Shown here one piece after another: positions 16,913 to 26,889 of a DNA stretch of 64,000 nucleotides. The notes beneath the pieces were generated by a model that was not told the origin of the DNA, did not search any database, and saw nothing but the letters and a program-made list of their open reading frames with translations. The first letter of the stretch is position 1. Each line of letters begins with the position of its first letter. Made by a program: the position numbers and the translations under genes. This DNA is from Paenibacillus sp. N3.4 (lineage in GTDB: Bacteria > Bacillota > Bacilli > Paenibacillales > NBRC-103111), in contig NZ_VRTT01000035.1 of the NCBI RefSeq assembly GCF_008017805.1, positions 1 to 64,000 of the forward strand. The letters are read 5' to 3'.

Positions 16913-18652
16913 TTAATTAATAAAATTAGCAAATTGCATGAACCGTTTTAACATAACCACCGCCTGTGCTCGGCTAGCATTCGCGGAAGGGACAAATGTC
17001 TGATCTGTCATCCCCGTAATGATCTTTGCTTCTACAGATTGAGCTACAGCCGATTGTGCCCAACTGCTAATGGATGCTTGATCTTGAAATTTGGCTAATC
17101 TATCCACTAACTTGTCAGAAACATTGCTTGTTTTACCGGCTGCAGTAATCGCTCTTGATACCATAACCGCCATTTGTTCACGAGTAATCGTGTCGTTTGG
17201 TTTAAAGGTGCTATCTTTGAAGCCATCAACCAACTTTGCTTTAACCGCGGTGCCAATTGCTCCGGCAAACCAGTCCGTGGATTTAACATCTGTGAAATCC
17301 GATGAACCTGCATCAGGCATTAAGCCTAAAGAGCGAACTAATAAAGCTGCGAATTCTGCTCTTGTGATATTGCTCTCAGGTGCAAAACTGCTATCCGTTG
17401 CACCCTTTACGACAAGCTTGGAAGCTAGCAGCTCAATATCCGCTTTGGCCCAATGCTGGCTGACATCATTGAACGTTTTCGTTGAGGAAAGGACGGTATA
17501 AATACTGTTGCCATTCCGCTTGATTGTAACCTTGGTGGAGCCATCTGCTTGCTTTTCAAAAACTGCGGGTACGAATGAAAATTGTCCTGTTGAAACATCG
17601 TAGAGGACAACAGTTGCATGCGTTTCATCCACAGGAGTCGCCAACACAACATTTCGATCCACATAAGTTGAGCCAAAGTTGTTCAACTCGACAGTCTTTC
17701 CATTCCCTACGGCAGTAACAGAAAATTCAATCGCACTTCCTTGCTGGGAAGCACCCATGTCCACCGCACTCTTTTTGATTTTATTATTTATGTCTGTTGT
17801 TGCAAATGAGATGTTTACTTGGATATTCGTATTGTCATTTGATGTGCCTAGGCTTTGCGCTATTGCGGCAAAATCAATGACACCTAAGGGTAAAGAATAC
17901 TCTCCGTCATTGGTTTGTAATGAAATAATTGTATTGGGTGCACTCAAGGCAGCAGCAGCCAATACGGATGACGGTATATTAAACTGAACCGATTCCCCAG
18001 CAGGGTTATTAAAAGAAATGAAAACAATTGGAGCATCTCCACGGTTATCCTGTTTAGCCACTTTAGCCAGGGCGTCAGCGAGAGCTGTAGCGTCTTGCGT
18101 AACGGTAGTCGTTACATGACCATCCGCTGACTTGGTAGATACTGCAACATTCCTACTCGTATCGACCTTGGCTGGCTCCGCCTTAGATTTAGCCGGAGTT
18201 ATTGGTTTACCTGGTGCTGAAATAGTTCCAATAGGGCCACTAACACCACCAGGGCCAGGGCCGGGACCAGGGCCAGGATTTGCTGCCTTGACCACTAAAT
18301 CCGTGCTTGCCACTTGATCAGCTTGTCCAGCAATAACCTTATAGGTTCCAACCACCTCGCTATTGGCTAAAGTGAACGAACTAGCGAACTTTCCATCGTT
18401 TACCTTAGAAATACCGTAAAACACAGTACCATTTGTCGGACGCAGCACTTGAATAATCACTTCATTAAGAGTGGATGTGCCGGAAATAAGCACAGTACCA
18501 CCAGGTTGGATAGATGCTATTGCACTCAACGTAACCGCTGTGCTGCTTGCAAATCCCGCAACAGGTACAAGTAATAAACAAAGTGTCAGAATCAACATGA
18601 GACTTAACTTGCGGAATTTCACTTTTTCATTCCTCACTTTCATTTTATTCAT
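16913..18652 (-). CDS. Secreted protein with C-terminal SLH domains
   Basis: 579 residues: signal peptide (LSLMLILTLCLLLVPVAGFAS), an Ig-like sandwich (~37-130), a GPGPGPGPGG proline-glycine hinge (~132-141), then the same pre-SLH domain found in the DUF2252 giant protein (~190-385), and three SLH domains (~395-579) beginning FNDVSQHWAKADIE. It should sit on the cell-wall polymer as an S-layer-associated protein; no enzyme motif is seen. The annotated ATG follows the upstream gene's stop by 6 bases with no Shine-Dalgarno sequence. A GTG at 18620-18622, with GAGG nine bases upstream, begins exactly at the signal peptide and may be the true start. Confidence 0.9.
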   Translation of the reverse strand: MNKMKVRNEKVKFRKLSLMLILTLCLLLVPVAGFASSTAVTLSAIASIQPGGTVLISGTSTLNEVIIQVLRPTNGTVFYGISKVNDGKFASSFTLANSEVVGTYKVIAGQADQVASTDLVVKAANPGPGPGPGPGGVSGPIGTISAPGKPITPAKSKAEPAKVDTSRNVAVSTKSADGHVTTTVTQDATALADALAKVAKQDNRGDAPIVFISFNNPAGESVQFNIPSSVLAAAALSAPNTIISLQTNDGEYSLPLGVIDFAAIAQSLGTSNDNTNIQVNISFATTDINNKIKKSAVDMGASQQGSAIEFSVTAVGNGKTVELNNFGSTYVDRNVVLATPVDETHATVVLYDVSTGQFSFVPAVFEKQADGSTKVTIKRNGNSIYTVLSSTKTFNDVSQHWAKADIELLASKLVVKGATDSSFAPESNITRAEFAALLVRSLGLMPDAGSSDFTDVKSTDWFAGAIGTAVKAKLVDGFKDSTFKPNDTITREQMAVMVSRAITAAGKTSNVSDKLVDRLAKFQDQASISSWAQSAVAQSVEAKIITGMTDQTFVPSANASRAQAVVMLKRFMQFANFIN

Positions 18653-18658
18653 TTTTTG

Positions 18659-21259
18659 CTAGTCAACATTATTATAATCAGCATTCATCATGGCTTGATC
18701 CAGCTCAAGCTGTGTCATTACAGTAGCTAGATTTAATCCAATATTTGTAGAATCTGCGCTATATTTACTAACTACAAAGGCTTTTACCGTATATCCAGCA
18801 GCATCACTTACATTGAAATTTGCTGAATACGTTCCTGTATCCACTTTAAGATTCGAGGAAACAATACTGACCGGTGTCGATCCATTGAATAATTCAAAAA
18901 CAACCGCTTGAGTTCCAATTGAACCATTGTTATTTCCATTGGCCTTAGCATGATTAAACAAGTTGATCCTAGCCGTAATTCCATTTTCCGCAGTCACCAC
19001 TGGTGCCGTCATATAAAATATTTCAGACGATTTATTGGCTCTGCCATTAAAACGTCTGGTGTTGTAACCTTCAGCATCTACTTCAATAAGGTAGTAGTGA
19101 CCCTTTTGAAAAACACCATCGTTAATGACAAGCTTACCCTCGGTTAGCTTATATTCCGCATTAGTCAATTGTCGATAAACTTCCAAATTTTCATCACTTA
19201 TTGTTACATTTTTAACATTATTTCTCCATTTATCGTTATCTACAAAAACAAATTCACTTGCTGCATCACTGAACACATATCCTGTAATTTCAGAGGGGGT
19301 AGAGACAACCAGTTCATCTACAGCCCTATTTCGTTGAATATCGTATAAATCACCGATTACGCCTGCATCAATTTTAACTTTTACAGAATAATCCTTTATC
19401 CCATCATGGAATATGATGTTTATTCTATTTCCTACAATAGAAACAACATCCCGCTCCTTCAAAGCTTCGTATTTCCCATCATTATTTAATGAAATTGTAA
19501 TCTTCTCTTTAAGATGGGATAACCCCTTCTCATCAAGCGTTTGATCTACGATACCCGTTCTGGAGTCAAACTGTAAACTCATCCAACGACCATCGTGCGA
19601 AAAGTATTTGTTGCTTCTCACACTAAATTCCTTATTTGGATCTTGTGGGTAAAACGAACCAATTTCAATGTTATTATCCACTTTGTTTCCTGCTGTATCT
19701 TTAAAAAAATAACAATTACAATTATTGGGATTAAAACGGAAATAATATTGATTGCCAGTCAAAGGTTTTGCAAAATGAATCGTTGCAATATGCCCTTCGA
19801 ATGATAACGTCGTATCTGAAGGAAGTCCGTTATACGAATAATTCCCAGGAAAATCCCAGTTTACATTTTGTAAAAAACTCGCGTCATCATCAAAGGCATT
19901 GTGTACATCTTTATCAAAAACAATTTGTAAGTCCTGGTAGGAGTTTAAAAACCGAGAATATACATACTTAGCAACTGTCGTATCCCCTTCACCGTTGGCT
20001 TTAATCAAACTAGTCAAACTCGAATCACCTTGGACATTTCCATAACTATTCTTGAGGGCTTGTCCGTTTATAAAGATTTGATTCGTTCCTGACAAAGCCC
20101 TTTTAAATTGGATTATCAGCTTTCCAGAATCAATGTCTACCCTATCATCATTAACCAAATTTATCCATGAAGAGTCAGTGGCTCTCACTAAGTAAATACT
20201 GTTTTTTAAATTACCATTTGTATTGTCCGAAATATTCTCATTAAAAGTAATGACTACCTTATGATTACCACTATCCTTGGCAATTTCTGTGCTCTGGATG
20301 ACTGGTGGACTGACATGTAAATTCATTTCCCCATTGAGATTACCCGCTGCATCCTTTATAGTACCGCTGGCGATTTTAATAATCGTATTAGTGCCTAATA
20401 TTATTTTCCTGTCGTAGTATTGTAAATAAATTTGTCTTGAATTGGATTGCCACGCATTACTTCGTTCCAACAAGAAGGGAACAAAGTTTACGCCATCCGT
20501 GGAAACACTAATTTTACTTTTCAAAAACTCGTTTTGATTTATACCCTCTGGTGCATCAATGATGATACCTTCATCAAAATTTAAAGACACATCTCCACCC
20601 TGATTCCCCGACTCAGCGCCTACAAAAGCAGGAGGGGTAATATCTGCACCCACGATGTTATCAATGTTTATCGGAGCGCTGTAAGGAACGTTACTTTTAT
20701 TCTTGAATGCACCAGGGGCTATTTGTATGGAATTTGTATTACCTGATAACGCATTGTCCAAATTGACAATGAGCGTAGCTGTGGAATCCGTACTCGAAAA
20801 AGCTATGTGTTCATTAGCTCCAAGAGGCAAGTATTCAGAAGCTCCTGATCTTTTTAGAGTTATGGAAGCTTTCAAGGCATCATCCGTATTCGTTTGCGCT
20901 TCATACACATTAAATGAAACCGTAACTACCTTATTGGCTCCACTTACGACTGCCGTAGTCCGCGGTGCACCTTCAGGAAGCACATCACGTATATAGCATT
21001 GCTTTGCTCTACCTGGTGCAGGGTCACCAAAAGCTGCATTATTACAAAGCACACTATTCGTAAATATACCATTATGATAGCTACCATCAGTTCCGTAACG
21101 CACTTCCTTTGTTCCTTCAAAGGAGCATAGATTCGATTCATTCACACAGAATTTCCAATCACTGTTGTCGGCCGATGCAGGTGAAGCAGACAGAATCGAA
21201 GAAAGCAGCAGCATTGCCAGTAATAAATAAACAGAAACCTTTTTCATTGTTTTGAACAT
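18659..21259 (-). CDS. Large secreted protein with SwmB-like and Shr HID-like repeats
   Basis: About 866 residues, start uncertain (a GTG at 21274 abuts AGGAG; the ATG at 21259 is used here). Signal peptide near MKKVSVYLLLAML, cleaved around ASPASA-D. Next is a Cys-containing module (WKFCVNESNLCSFEGT, then VRYG, FGDP and a further Cys), known at the N-terminus of several exported carbohydrate-active proteins. The middle has repeated sandwiches of the SwmB type (VVITFNENISDN and similar). Near residue 680 a segment resembles the Shr-like HID/DUF1533 module. There is no SLH domain of its own. It is the upstream partner of the SLH gene 6 bases away. Function not known. Confidence 0.8.
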   Translation of the reverse strand: MFKTMKKVSVYLLLAMLLLSSILSASPASADNSDWKFCVNESNLCSFEGTKEVRYGTDGSYHNGIFTNSVLCNNAAFGDPAPGRAKQCYIRDVLPEGAPRTTAVVSGANKVVTVSFNVYEAQTNTDDALKASITLKRSGASEYLPLGANEHIAFSSTDSTATLIVNLDNALSGNTNSIQIAPGAFKNKSNVPYSAPINIDNIVGADITPPAFVGAESGNQGGDVSLNFDEGIIIDAPEGINQNEFLKSKISVSTDGVNFVPFLLERSNAWQSNSRQIYLQYYDRKIILGTNTIIKIASGTIKDAAGNLNGEMNLHVSPPVIQSTEIAKDSGNHKVVITFNENISDNTNGNLKNSIYLVRATDSSWINLVNDDRVDIDSGKLIIQFKRALSGTNQIFINGQALKNSYGNVQGDSSLTSLIKANGEGDTTVAKYVYSRFLNSYQDLQIVFDKDVHNAFDDDASFLQNVNWDFPGNYSYNGLPSDTTLSFEGHIATIHFAKPLTGNQYYFRFNPNNCNCYFFKDTAGNKVDNNIEIGSFYPQDPNKEFSVRSNKYFSHDGRWMSLQFDSRTGIVDQTLDEKGLSHLKEKITISLNNDGKYEALKERDVVSIVGNRINIIFHDGIKDYSVKVKIDAGVIGDLYDIQRNRAVDELVVSTPSEITGYVFSDAASEFVFVDNDKWRNNVKNVTISDENLEVYRQLTNAEYKLTEGKLVINDGVFQKGHYYLIEVDAEGYNTRRFNGRANKSSEIFYMTAPVVTAENGITARINLFNHAKANGNNNGSIGTQAVVFELFNGSTPVSIVSSNLKVDTGTYSANFNVSDAAGYTVKAFVVSKYSADSTNIGLNLATVMTQLELDQAMMNADYNNVD

Positions 21260-21426
21260 AATTTCTTTTGTCACTCCTATTCATGTTTGAATAAATCTTA
21301 TTAACGAAAGCTCTAACTCACCTACATATTCGAATATATATCCCCCTATTGTTTGAGATTTTGAATAATAACCATCATAATGAAGCGTAACATACCCCAA
21401 TGACTAGAAAATGACAAACCTCGACA

Positions 21427-21456
21427 GCAAAAAGGCCCATTTTGGATGGACCCCGG
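21427..21456 (-). terminator. Terminator after the SARP-type regulator
   Basis: On the minus strand GGTCCAT / ATGGGCC with a short loop, then TTTTTGCTG. It is about 20 bases past the stop of the 21474-22613 gene. Confidence 0.7.
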
Positions 21457-21473
21457 GATTTTTCATTAAAATT

Positions 21474-22613
21474 TTATGATTCCAACTCATCCGAAAGTAA
21501 CTGTGCATACAAATCAGCAGCTTCACGCGATGGCTCCATACCTATTTCTTTATGCAAGGTTTCTGCATATTGCAAGTATTGCCGAGTAAGAGCTTCTTTG
21601 TTCTCCTGCAGAGCCAACGCCCTCATAAGCAGCATGAAAGATTCTTCGTCTAGTTCATTGTGTGCCATAAGTTTGGTTAATAATCGGACTGCCGTATTCG
21701 TATCCCCTCTGTTTAACAAGGCTGCACTTAAACGTTGGGCAAAAGAAGTGTACATCAACGAGAGGCGTTCGACTTCATTCCATGCCCAGGCAAAGGCGTG
21801 ATCTCCAAACAAATCCCCCACGTACAGCTGTTCAAGCTCCATCGCCTGTTCGATATTCGTTTCATCGATCATGGACATATCTCTACAGCCCTCTTCAAAG
21901 CTCAGGAAATCAACTTTCACTTGGTTAATACTGAGTGCGTAATGGCTGCTATCGGAATGCAGGCTTTCCTTCAATCCAAATGCTTCTAATACCTTGCGAA
22001 GCTTATACACGGTCGTGTTTAAATAGATTTCCGCATTTTTTTGCGCCATGTCGCCGAACATCTCTTCAATTAACCTCGCTCTAGAGACAAGCCTCCCTTT
22101 TTGTATGAGCAAATAACCAAAAAGCTCTGCGCTTTTACTTGATTTCCATTTGGCCCTAACACCTTCTGTACTTTGAATATCAATTCCACCCAAGCAGCTA
22201 AACTTCACATTTTGTAAGGTGGACTCCCGCTTCGCTTGTATCAGGTGTTTTGAACGATTTTCTCCCAGTGCTCTTTGAATCGTCTTGTGAAGCCTTTCTT
22301 GCACGACCGGTTTGACGATGTAGTCAAAAGCATAGACATCGTAGGCGAATAAAGCATATTCTTTATGAGAGGTTATAAAAACGAGCTTCGTTTCAACGCC
22401 GCTTTCCCGCAATCGTCCAGCAAACTCAAGACCATTTTCCCTTGGCATATTAATATCTACAAAGGCTACATCCACTTCATGATTCATCAAATAGGAGAAT
22501 GCTGTTGCCGTCTCCCAGAAGCTCCCCACGATTTCGACATCTGAAACTTTGGCAAGCATCCGATTCATGATTAAGTGCATCGCCTTCTCATCATCGATAA
22601 GGATGACCTTCAT
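21474..22613 (-). CDS. Response regulator with SARP-type/BTAD output domain
   Basis: 379 residues. Receiver domain 1-120 (IDDEKAMHLIM, FVDINMPRENG with the phospho-acceptor Asp, conserved KPV). Residues ~140-235 form a winged-helix DNA-binding domain (AELFGYLLIQKGRLVSR), and ~240-375 a bacterial transcriptional activator domain built of TPR-like helices. Its ATG shares one base with the kinase's TAA stop, so the pair is co-translated. The next genes downstream on the same strand are the two surface proteins, but a terminator separates them; control of those genes is only a possibility. Confidence 0.9.
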   Translation of the reverse strand: MKVILIDDEKAMHLIMNRMLAKVSDVEIVGSFWETATAFSYLMNHEVDVAFVDINMPRENGLEFAGRLRESGVETKLVFITSHKEYALFAYDVYAFDYIVKPVVQERLHKTIQRALGENRSKHLIQAKRESTLQNVKFSCLGGIDIQSTEGVRAKWKSSKSAELFGYLLIQKGRLVSRARLIEEMFGDMAQKNAEIYLNTTVYKLRKVLEAFGLKESLHSDSSHYALSINQVKVDFLSFEEGCRDMSMIDETNIEQAMELEQLYVGDLFGDHAFAWAWNEVERLSLMYTSFAQRLSAALLNRGDTNTAVRLLTKLMAHNELDEESFMLLMRALALQENKEALTRQYLQYAETLHKEIGMEPSREAADLYAQLLSDELES

Positions 22614-24415
22614 TACTCTTCCCCTTCCATGCTATCTGGTAACTTGGATAAAGCTTCAGGAGTCATAGGGATTGAGAAATAAAACGTGCTTCCCTGAGCA
22701 GGTGTACTATCAAACCAAATTTCTCCCCCATTTAAGCGGACAAACTCCTTGCATAACGTAAGTCCCAAACCGACACCTCGCTCTCCTGCTGTTCCCATTG
22801 AAGAAATCGGATAGGCTTCCTGCAGCAACGTGCTGGCTTGATCTGTTGCTATTCCTTCTCCTGTGTCGCTTATGGAGACAACCATTTTATGATCACTGCG
22901 ATCTGCTTTTAAGCGAATGGTGCCTCCCGAATTTGTGAATTTTATCGCGTTAGAAAGCAGGTTTCGAATAATTAAATCGAGCATTTCTTTATCTGCGTAG
23001 ACGAACGTATCCCTGGGTATTTCGGATATGATATGGATTCCCTTACCCTCGCTGCGAACTTGCAGCAACCGCAAATTGGTCTGAATCGTCTGAGCCAGAT
23101 CCCTTTCCACCGGACTAAACATCATGCCGCCCATTTGATTTCGAAACCAATCCAGTAAACTTTCTACTAAGGTGAATGTATTCTGAATTTGCTGACCCAT
23201 TTCTTGTACAATTTCATGATGATCCTCGCCACATACCTGCATCTCTTCTTCCATTAACTCCATCAAATTGATGAGGACAGCGAGAGGATCACGAATATCG
23301 TGAGCTACTACGTTAAACATTTTATCCTTGAACGTATTGAGTTCCGTTAACTGCTTGGCATTCGCAAGAAGCCTTTCCTCTGAACGTACCATTTCCGTTA
23401 CATTGCTTAATAAAAACATTTTGCCCACGGGCTTTTGGTTGTTATCACTAATGAAAGACATATGGACATTATAAAATTGTTGATCTGTTTGCCCAGAAAT
23501 TTGGATTTTGCTTTCTATGAATGGACCTTGCTTGACTTTTTCAAGCAGCAAAGGATAATGACCGAATATTTGAACAGCCGGCTGTCCAATCCATTTGTTG
23601 TTGATACCTTCAAAGATTCGATTGGCTGATTGATTAAAACTAGTTAGGATGTTATCCAAATCGAACACGATGACCGCATCCTGCATCGACGCGAATACTT
23701 TTTGTAAAGCCAATGGGACTAATCTCAGCATATTAAATTGATAGATGCCCCACATAAAGAATATACCCGAAATCACAAACCCGAATGGAGAGATATCAAT
23801 GGGCATATAGATGAAGCCGCTTAAATAAACCAGCGTAAAGCCGTAGGGCCCCCATGAGCCAATAATCATCAAAGCAATTTGCTTTTTCATGCGAGTTGTC
23901 GTCTCTTTTAGAAACATTTGGATCAATAAACCCATGCCGATTACAAAGAAAGTATAGGAATAGTAAACATGAAGCTTGTATAAGGGGCCTTTAACCAGTA
24001 CAGCCAGCGGGAAACCCTCTGAATAATCCAGTGTCATACTCTTGTAAAACAGATGATGCCACTCGTTCGTATGATGGGAAATGAACGTAATGGCGGGTAC
24101 AACCATCAACGCGGCTACAACCCATTTGCGAATAAGCGCTTGGCGCCCTGTATACTGCAATACCATGATAAACCATAACACCGTACCAAAAGGAATACCG
24201 ATATATTCAATCCTAAGCCAGAAGCGTATATGCTCCAGGGAGTCGCTCATAATTTCAAAGGCATATCCGAATGTGTAAAAAGCACCAGTCAGCATACCTA
24301 AGCCATAGCTTATGGCGATTGGAACCTCTCTTCTTTTCCAGCAGAGATAGGCCATGATCAATGAACAGTAGGTAGCCGCCATTAGCAATGCTGATAAAAA
24401 CAAATTGTAGTTCAT
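22613..24415 (-). CDS. Sensor histidine kinase with 7TM N-terminal domain and PAS domain
   Basis: 600 residues. Seven hydrophobic segments within residues 1-230 match the histidine-kinase 7TM N-terminal module; the second half has a PAS domain (~240-345, AVIVFDLDNILTSFNQSANRIF), a HisKA helix with NVVAHDIRDPLAVLINL (phospho-acceptor His), an N-box (IIRNLLSNAIKFTNSGG) and G-boxes (ERGVGLGLTLCKEFVRLNGG). A membrane sensor that phosphorylates the overlapping receiver-SARP protein. The ligand is unknown. A G-rich run lies just before the ATG. Confidence 0.92.
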   Translation of the reverse strand: MNYNLFLSALLMAATYCSLIMAYLCWKRREVPIAISYGLGMLTGAFYTFGYAFEIMSDSLEHIRFWLRIEYIGIPFGTVLWFIMVLQYTGRQALIRKWVVAALMVVPAITFISHHTNEWHHLFYKSMTLDYSEGFPLAVLVKGPLYKLHVYYSYTFFVIGMGLLIQMFLKETTTRMKKQIALMIIGSWGPYGFTLVYLSGFIYMPIDISPFGFVISGIFFMWGIYQFNMLRLVPLALQKVFASMQDAVIVFDLDNILTSFNQSANRIFEGINNKWIGQPAVQIFGHYPLLLEKVKQGPFIESKIQISGQTDQQFYNVHMSFISDNNQKPVGKMFLLSNVTEMVRSEERLLANAKQLTELNTFKDKMFNVVAHDIRDPLAVLINLMELMEEEMQVCGEDHHEIVQEMGQQIQNTFTLVESLLDWFRNQMGGMMFSPVERDLAQTIQTNLRLLQVRSEGKGIHIISEIPRDTFVYADKEMLDLIIRNLLSNAIKFTNSGGTIRLKADRSDHKMVVSISDTGEGIATDQASTLLQEAYPISSMGTAGERGVGLGLTLCKEFVRLNGGEIWFDSTPAQGSTFYFSIPMTPEALSKLPDSMEGEE

Positions 24416-24682
24416 AGAAGCTTGCCCCCGCGCTGGATTTGATCTTTTATTATGTATCTTCTATGTTATCAGAAGGAGATTTAAAAAAACATATAAACCT
24501 TGATCATCTCCACGGGATTTGTCGGTTATGAGAAGTACTTAAGTAATCGATTTGGGCTAGCTGTACCGACACAGATGGCCCTTTTTTGCATTGAACGAAG
24601 TCTATTTCCCATTTACAATGATCATACGGAGCCGGAAGAAATGCACTCCGAGAGCGATTTCCTGAAAATTAGAGGTGAAAGT

Positions 24683-25543
24683 ATGTATATCATGACAAGT
24701 GAGGAAATTAAAGCTTATTTACGCAGAATCGGTATCGCAGAAATACAGCCCCCTACCAGGCCCTATTTATTTGAATTGCATAAGGCTCATGTAAAAAAAC
24801 TTTCATGGCAAACCGTTGATATTTTTGCAGGGGCGCCAGCAGGTATAGATTTCAGAGAATCCGTTCAACTCATTTTAAACCGTAGAAGTGGTTATTGTTT
24901 TCACCTGAATGGCGCCTTTAGCGTACTTCTCCGATCATTAGGCTATAAGGTCTCTTTGCATCGGGCTGGCGTTCAACCATTAGGAGCCGAACCTCGTATA
25001 AATTCATTTCACCTTGGGCTAACTGTCAGCTTAATGAATGAACACGATGAGGAAGAATTATGGATTGTTGATGTTGGGCTGGGGGATATGCCCTATGAGC
25101 CTCTTCCGCTTCATCCCGGCACTTATCATCAAGAGCCCTTAAGTTATAAAGTCGTAGAGTCTGGTGTGATTTCAAAAGGTTGGCGATTAGAGCATGATCC
25201 TCTAGCTTCATTTGTTGGCGTAGATTTTGACCCTGCTGTTGTTAGTGACCTTGAAGAATTTAAGCCAAAGCATGAGTATTATAGCCGCGCAGCGGATTCC
25301 CCTTGGTTCAATGTGTTTCTTATTCGACAAAGGCATGAGACAGGAAGTAATGAGCTCAGAGGTTGCATGTGGAATAAGCGGGAGAGTAACGGTCTGAAGA
25401 AGACAGAGATAACTACAAAATCCCAATGGCTTGAAGTTCTGGGAGATGTATTTGGAGAGCAGCTCGTTAACTATAGCAATCAAGAACGGGACGAGTTATG
25501 GAAAAGAGTGCAGATTGCTCATGAAGAGTGGAAAGCTCAATAA
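24683..25543 (+). CDS. Arylamine N-acetyltransferase
   Basis: 286 residues from the ATG at 24683, which has AGAGGTG five bases upstream; the open frame extends 61 codons further but without a ribosome signal or family homology. The Cys-His-Asp triad is visible: C72 in SGYCFHLNG, H110 in NSFHLGL and D130 in IVDVGLGD. It transfers acetyl from acetyl-CoA to arylamines, hydrazines or related amines in the cytosol; in actinobacteria and bacilli some members act in secondary metabolism. It stands alone, divergent from the 7TM kinase and convergent with the quinone oxidoreductase. The physiological substrate is unknown. Confidence 0.92.
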   Translation: MYIMTSEEIKAYLRRIGIAEIQPPTRPYLFELHKAHVKKLSWQTVDIFAGAPAGIDFRESVQLILNRRSGYCFHLNGAFSVLLRSLGYKVSLHRAGVQPLGAEPRINSFHLGLTVSLMNEHDEEELWIVDVGLGDMPYEPLPLHPGTYHQEPLSYKVVESGVISKGWRLEHDPLASFVGVDFDPAVVSDLEEFKPKHEYYSRAADSPWFNVFLIRQRHETGSNELRGCMWNKRESNGLKKTEITTKSQWLEVLGDVFGEQLVNYSNQERDELWKRVQIAHEEWKAQ

Positions 25544-25582
25544 AATGGGCCCAGCCAAATAACTACTCAGATCATTGATAAA

Positions 25583-25628
25583 TACCCCTAACGCGGTTGC
25601 TCAAAGATGAGTGGCCGCTTAGGGGTAG
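25583..25628. terminator. Stem-loop between convergent genes
   Basis: TACCCCTAACGCGG pairs with CCGCTTAGGGGTA, with a small inner GCTCA/TGAGT stem. There is no clean T-run. It lies 40 bases after the acetyltransferase stop and 75 bases from the opposite gene's stop, so it is a likely shared terminator. Confidence 0.5.
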
Positions 25629-25704
25629 GTTATCTTCAATAACTACCGAAGCTCATTTCATGTGTGACGACCATCCTGATGATACCTTCCTATACACCCT
25701 AATT

Positions 25705-26673
25705 TCAGGGAATTAATAAGATTTTACCCGTACTCGTTCTGCTCTCCAAAAGTCGATGTGCCTCCGCACCCTCTTGAAGCGAGAAGCGCTTCGGTTGTTC
25801 GATCTGCAGAAAGCCCTGTCTTATCGCTTCAAAAAGATTTTCGGCCCGTTCAATCCGATCGTTCCGTGTTACCAGATGGTTCCATAGATCGCCACCAGTC
25901 AACGTTTTTGAGGTGTCCATAAGCATGCGAGGGTCTATGTGCGGCGGATTTCCGCCTGCCATACCGTAGAATACAACCGTTCCCTTGATTCTCGTAGCTG
26001 TGAAGCTATCTAACAATGTCGAACCCACAGAATCGTAGGCTGCGTTCACCCCTTTATTCCCTTTTGACCACTGAGCCACCTCATTCACCCAATCGCTGTC
26101 GTATAGCAAAACCTCGTCTGCACCCGCCTTGCGCGCAGCTTCCTGCTTCGCGATGGAAGAGGTCAAACCGATGACTCTAGCCCCTTTCATTTTGCACATC
26201 TGTGTCAAAAGCTGTCCGACACCGCCTGCTGCCGCGTGAATTAATATATCGTCTCCCCGTCGAACGGAATAGCTATCATTAACTAAATAATGTGCAGTCA
26301 ATCCCTGCAGCAGTAAAGAAGATGATTGCTCGAAGGTTATATCCTCTGGTAAAGGGATAATGTGATCGACACTTGCCGTAACCAACTCCGCATTTGCGTA
26401 CGGAACGTCGGTAAAAGCGACTCGATCCCCCACTTTAATCGTATCCACATCCGCTGCGATTTGCTCAACAACACCGGCACCCTCGTAACCTAAAATGTAA
26501 GGTGCCTTGCCGGCCAAATGGTAATCCCCTCGTCTGCGGTAGATATCCGCAAAATTTAATCCAATCGCTTTCATCTTGATTAGAACCGTTCCCGATTCCA
26601 ATATAGGGTCCAGGATGTCTACATAACGGAGCACCTCGGGCCCGCCAAATCGTTCAAAAATTAAAGCTTTCAT
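25705..26673 (-). CDS. Zinc-independent NAD(P)H:quinone oxidoreductase (MDR superfamily)
   Basis: 322 residues. GroES-like N-terminal domain (FGGPEVLRYVD, NFADIYRRRGDY) and a Rossmann domain with the AAAGGVGQLLTQM nucleotide-binding loop. No catalytic or structural zinc ligands are seen, placing it with the quinone-oxidoreductase (QOR) group of medium-chain dehydrogenases, which reduce quinones or enones with NADPH. Length is normal. Transcribed away from ada with a shared 216-base upstream region. Substrate not predictable. Confidence 0.92.
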   Translation of the reverse strand: MKALIFERFGGPEVLRYVDILDPILESGTVLIKMKAIGLNFADIYRRRGDYHLAGKAPYILGYEGAGVVEQIAADVDTIKVGDRVAFTDVPYANAELVTASVDHIIPLPEDITFEQSSSLLLQGLTAHYLVNDSYSVRRGDDILIHAAAGGVGQLLTQMCKMKGARVIGLTSSIAKQEAARKAGADEVLLYDSDWVNEVAQWSKGNKGVNAAYDSVGSTLLDSFTATRIKGTVVFYGMAGGNPPHIDPRMLMDTSKTLTGGDLWNHLVTRNDRIERAENLFEAIRQGFLQIEQPKRFSLQEGAEAHRLLESRTSTGKILLIP

Positions 26674-26889
26674 AGGCTCTCCTCCACAATCGTATCTCCT
26701 ATTATCTTTCCCTTTCTTTCATCCACCAATAAGATGCGTGACCTATTATTTACAGATAACATCGACAGTATTTCAATTCACGGGTGTACTCCTTATAGAG
26801 AACACCAAAATAGATGCCTGATTTTCGGCTACATCCAATAACAAAAGTGGCTATACTAACAATATAACTCAAGGTCAAGGGGTGCAAGT

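Noticed and set aside
24500-24682. N-terminal extension of the acetyltransferase
   Set aside because: No Shine-Dalgarno sequence and no family homology; the ATG at 24683 has both.
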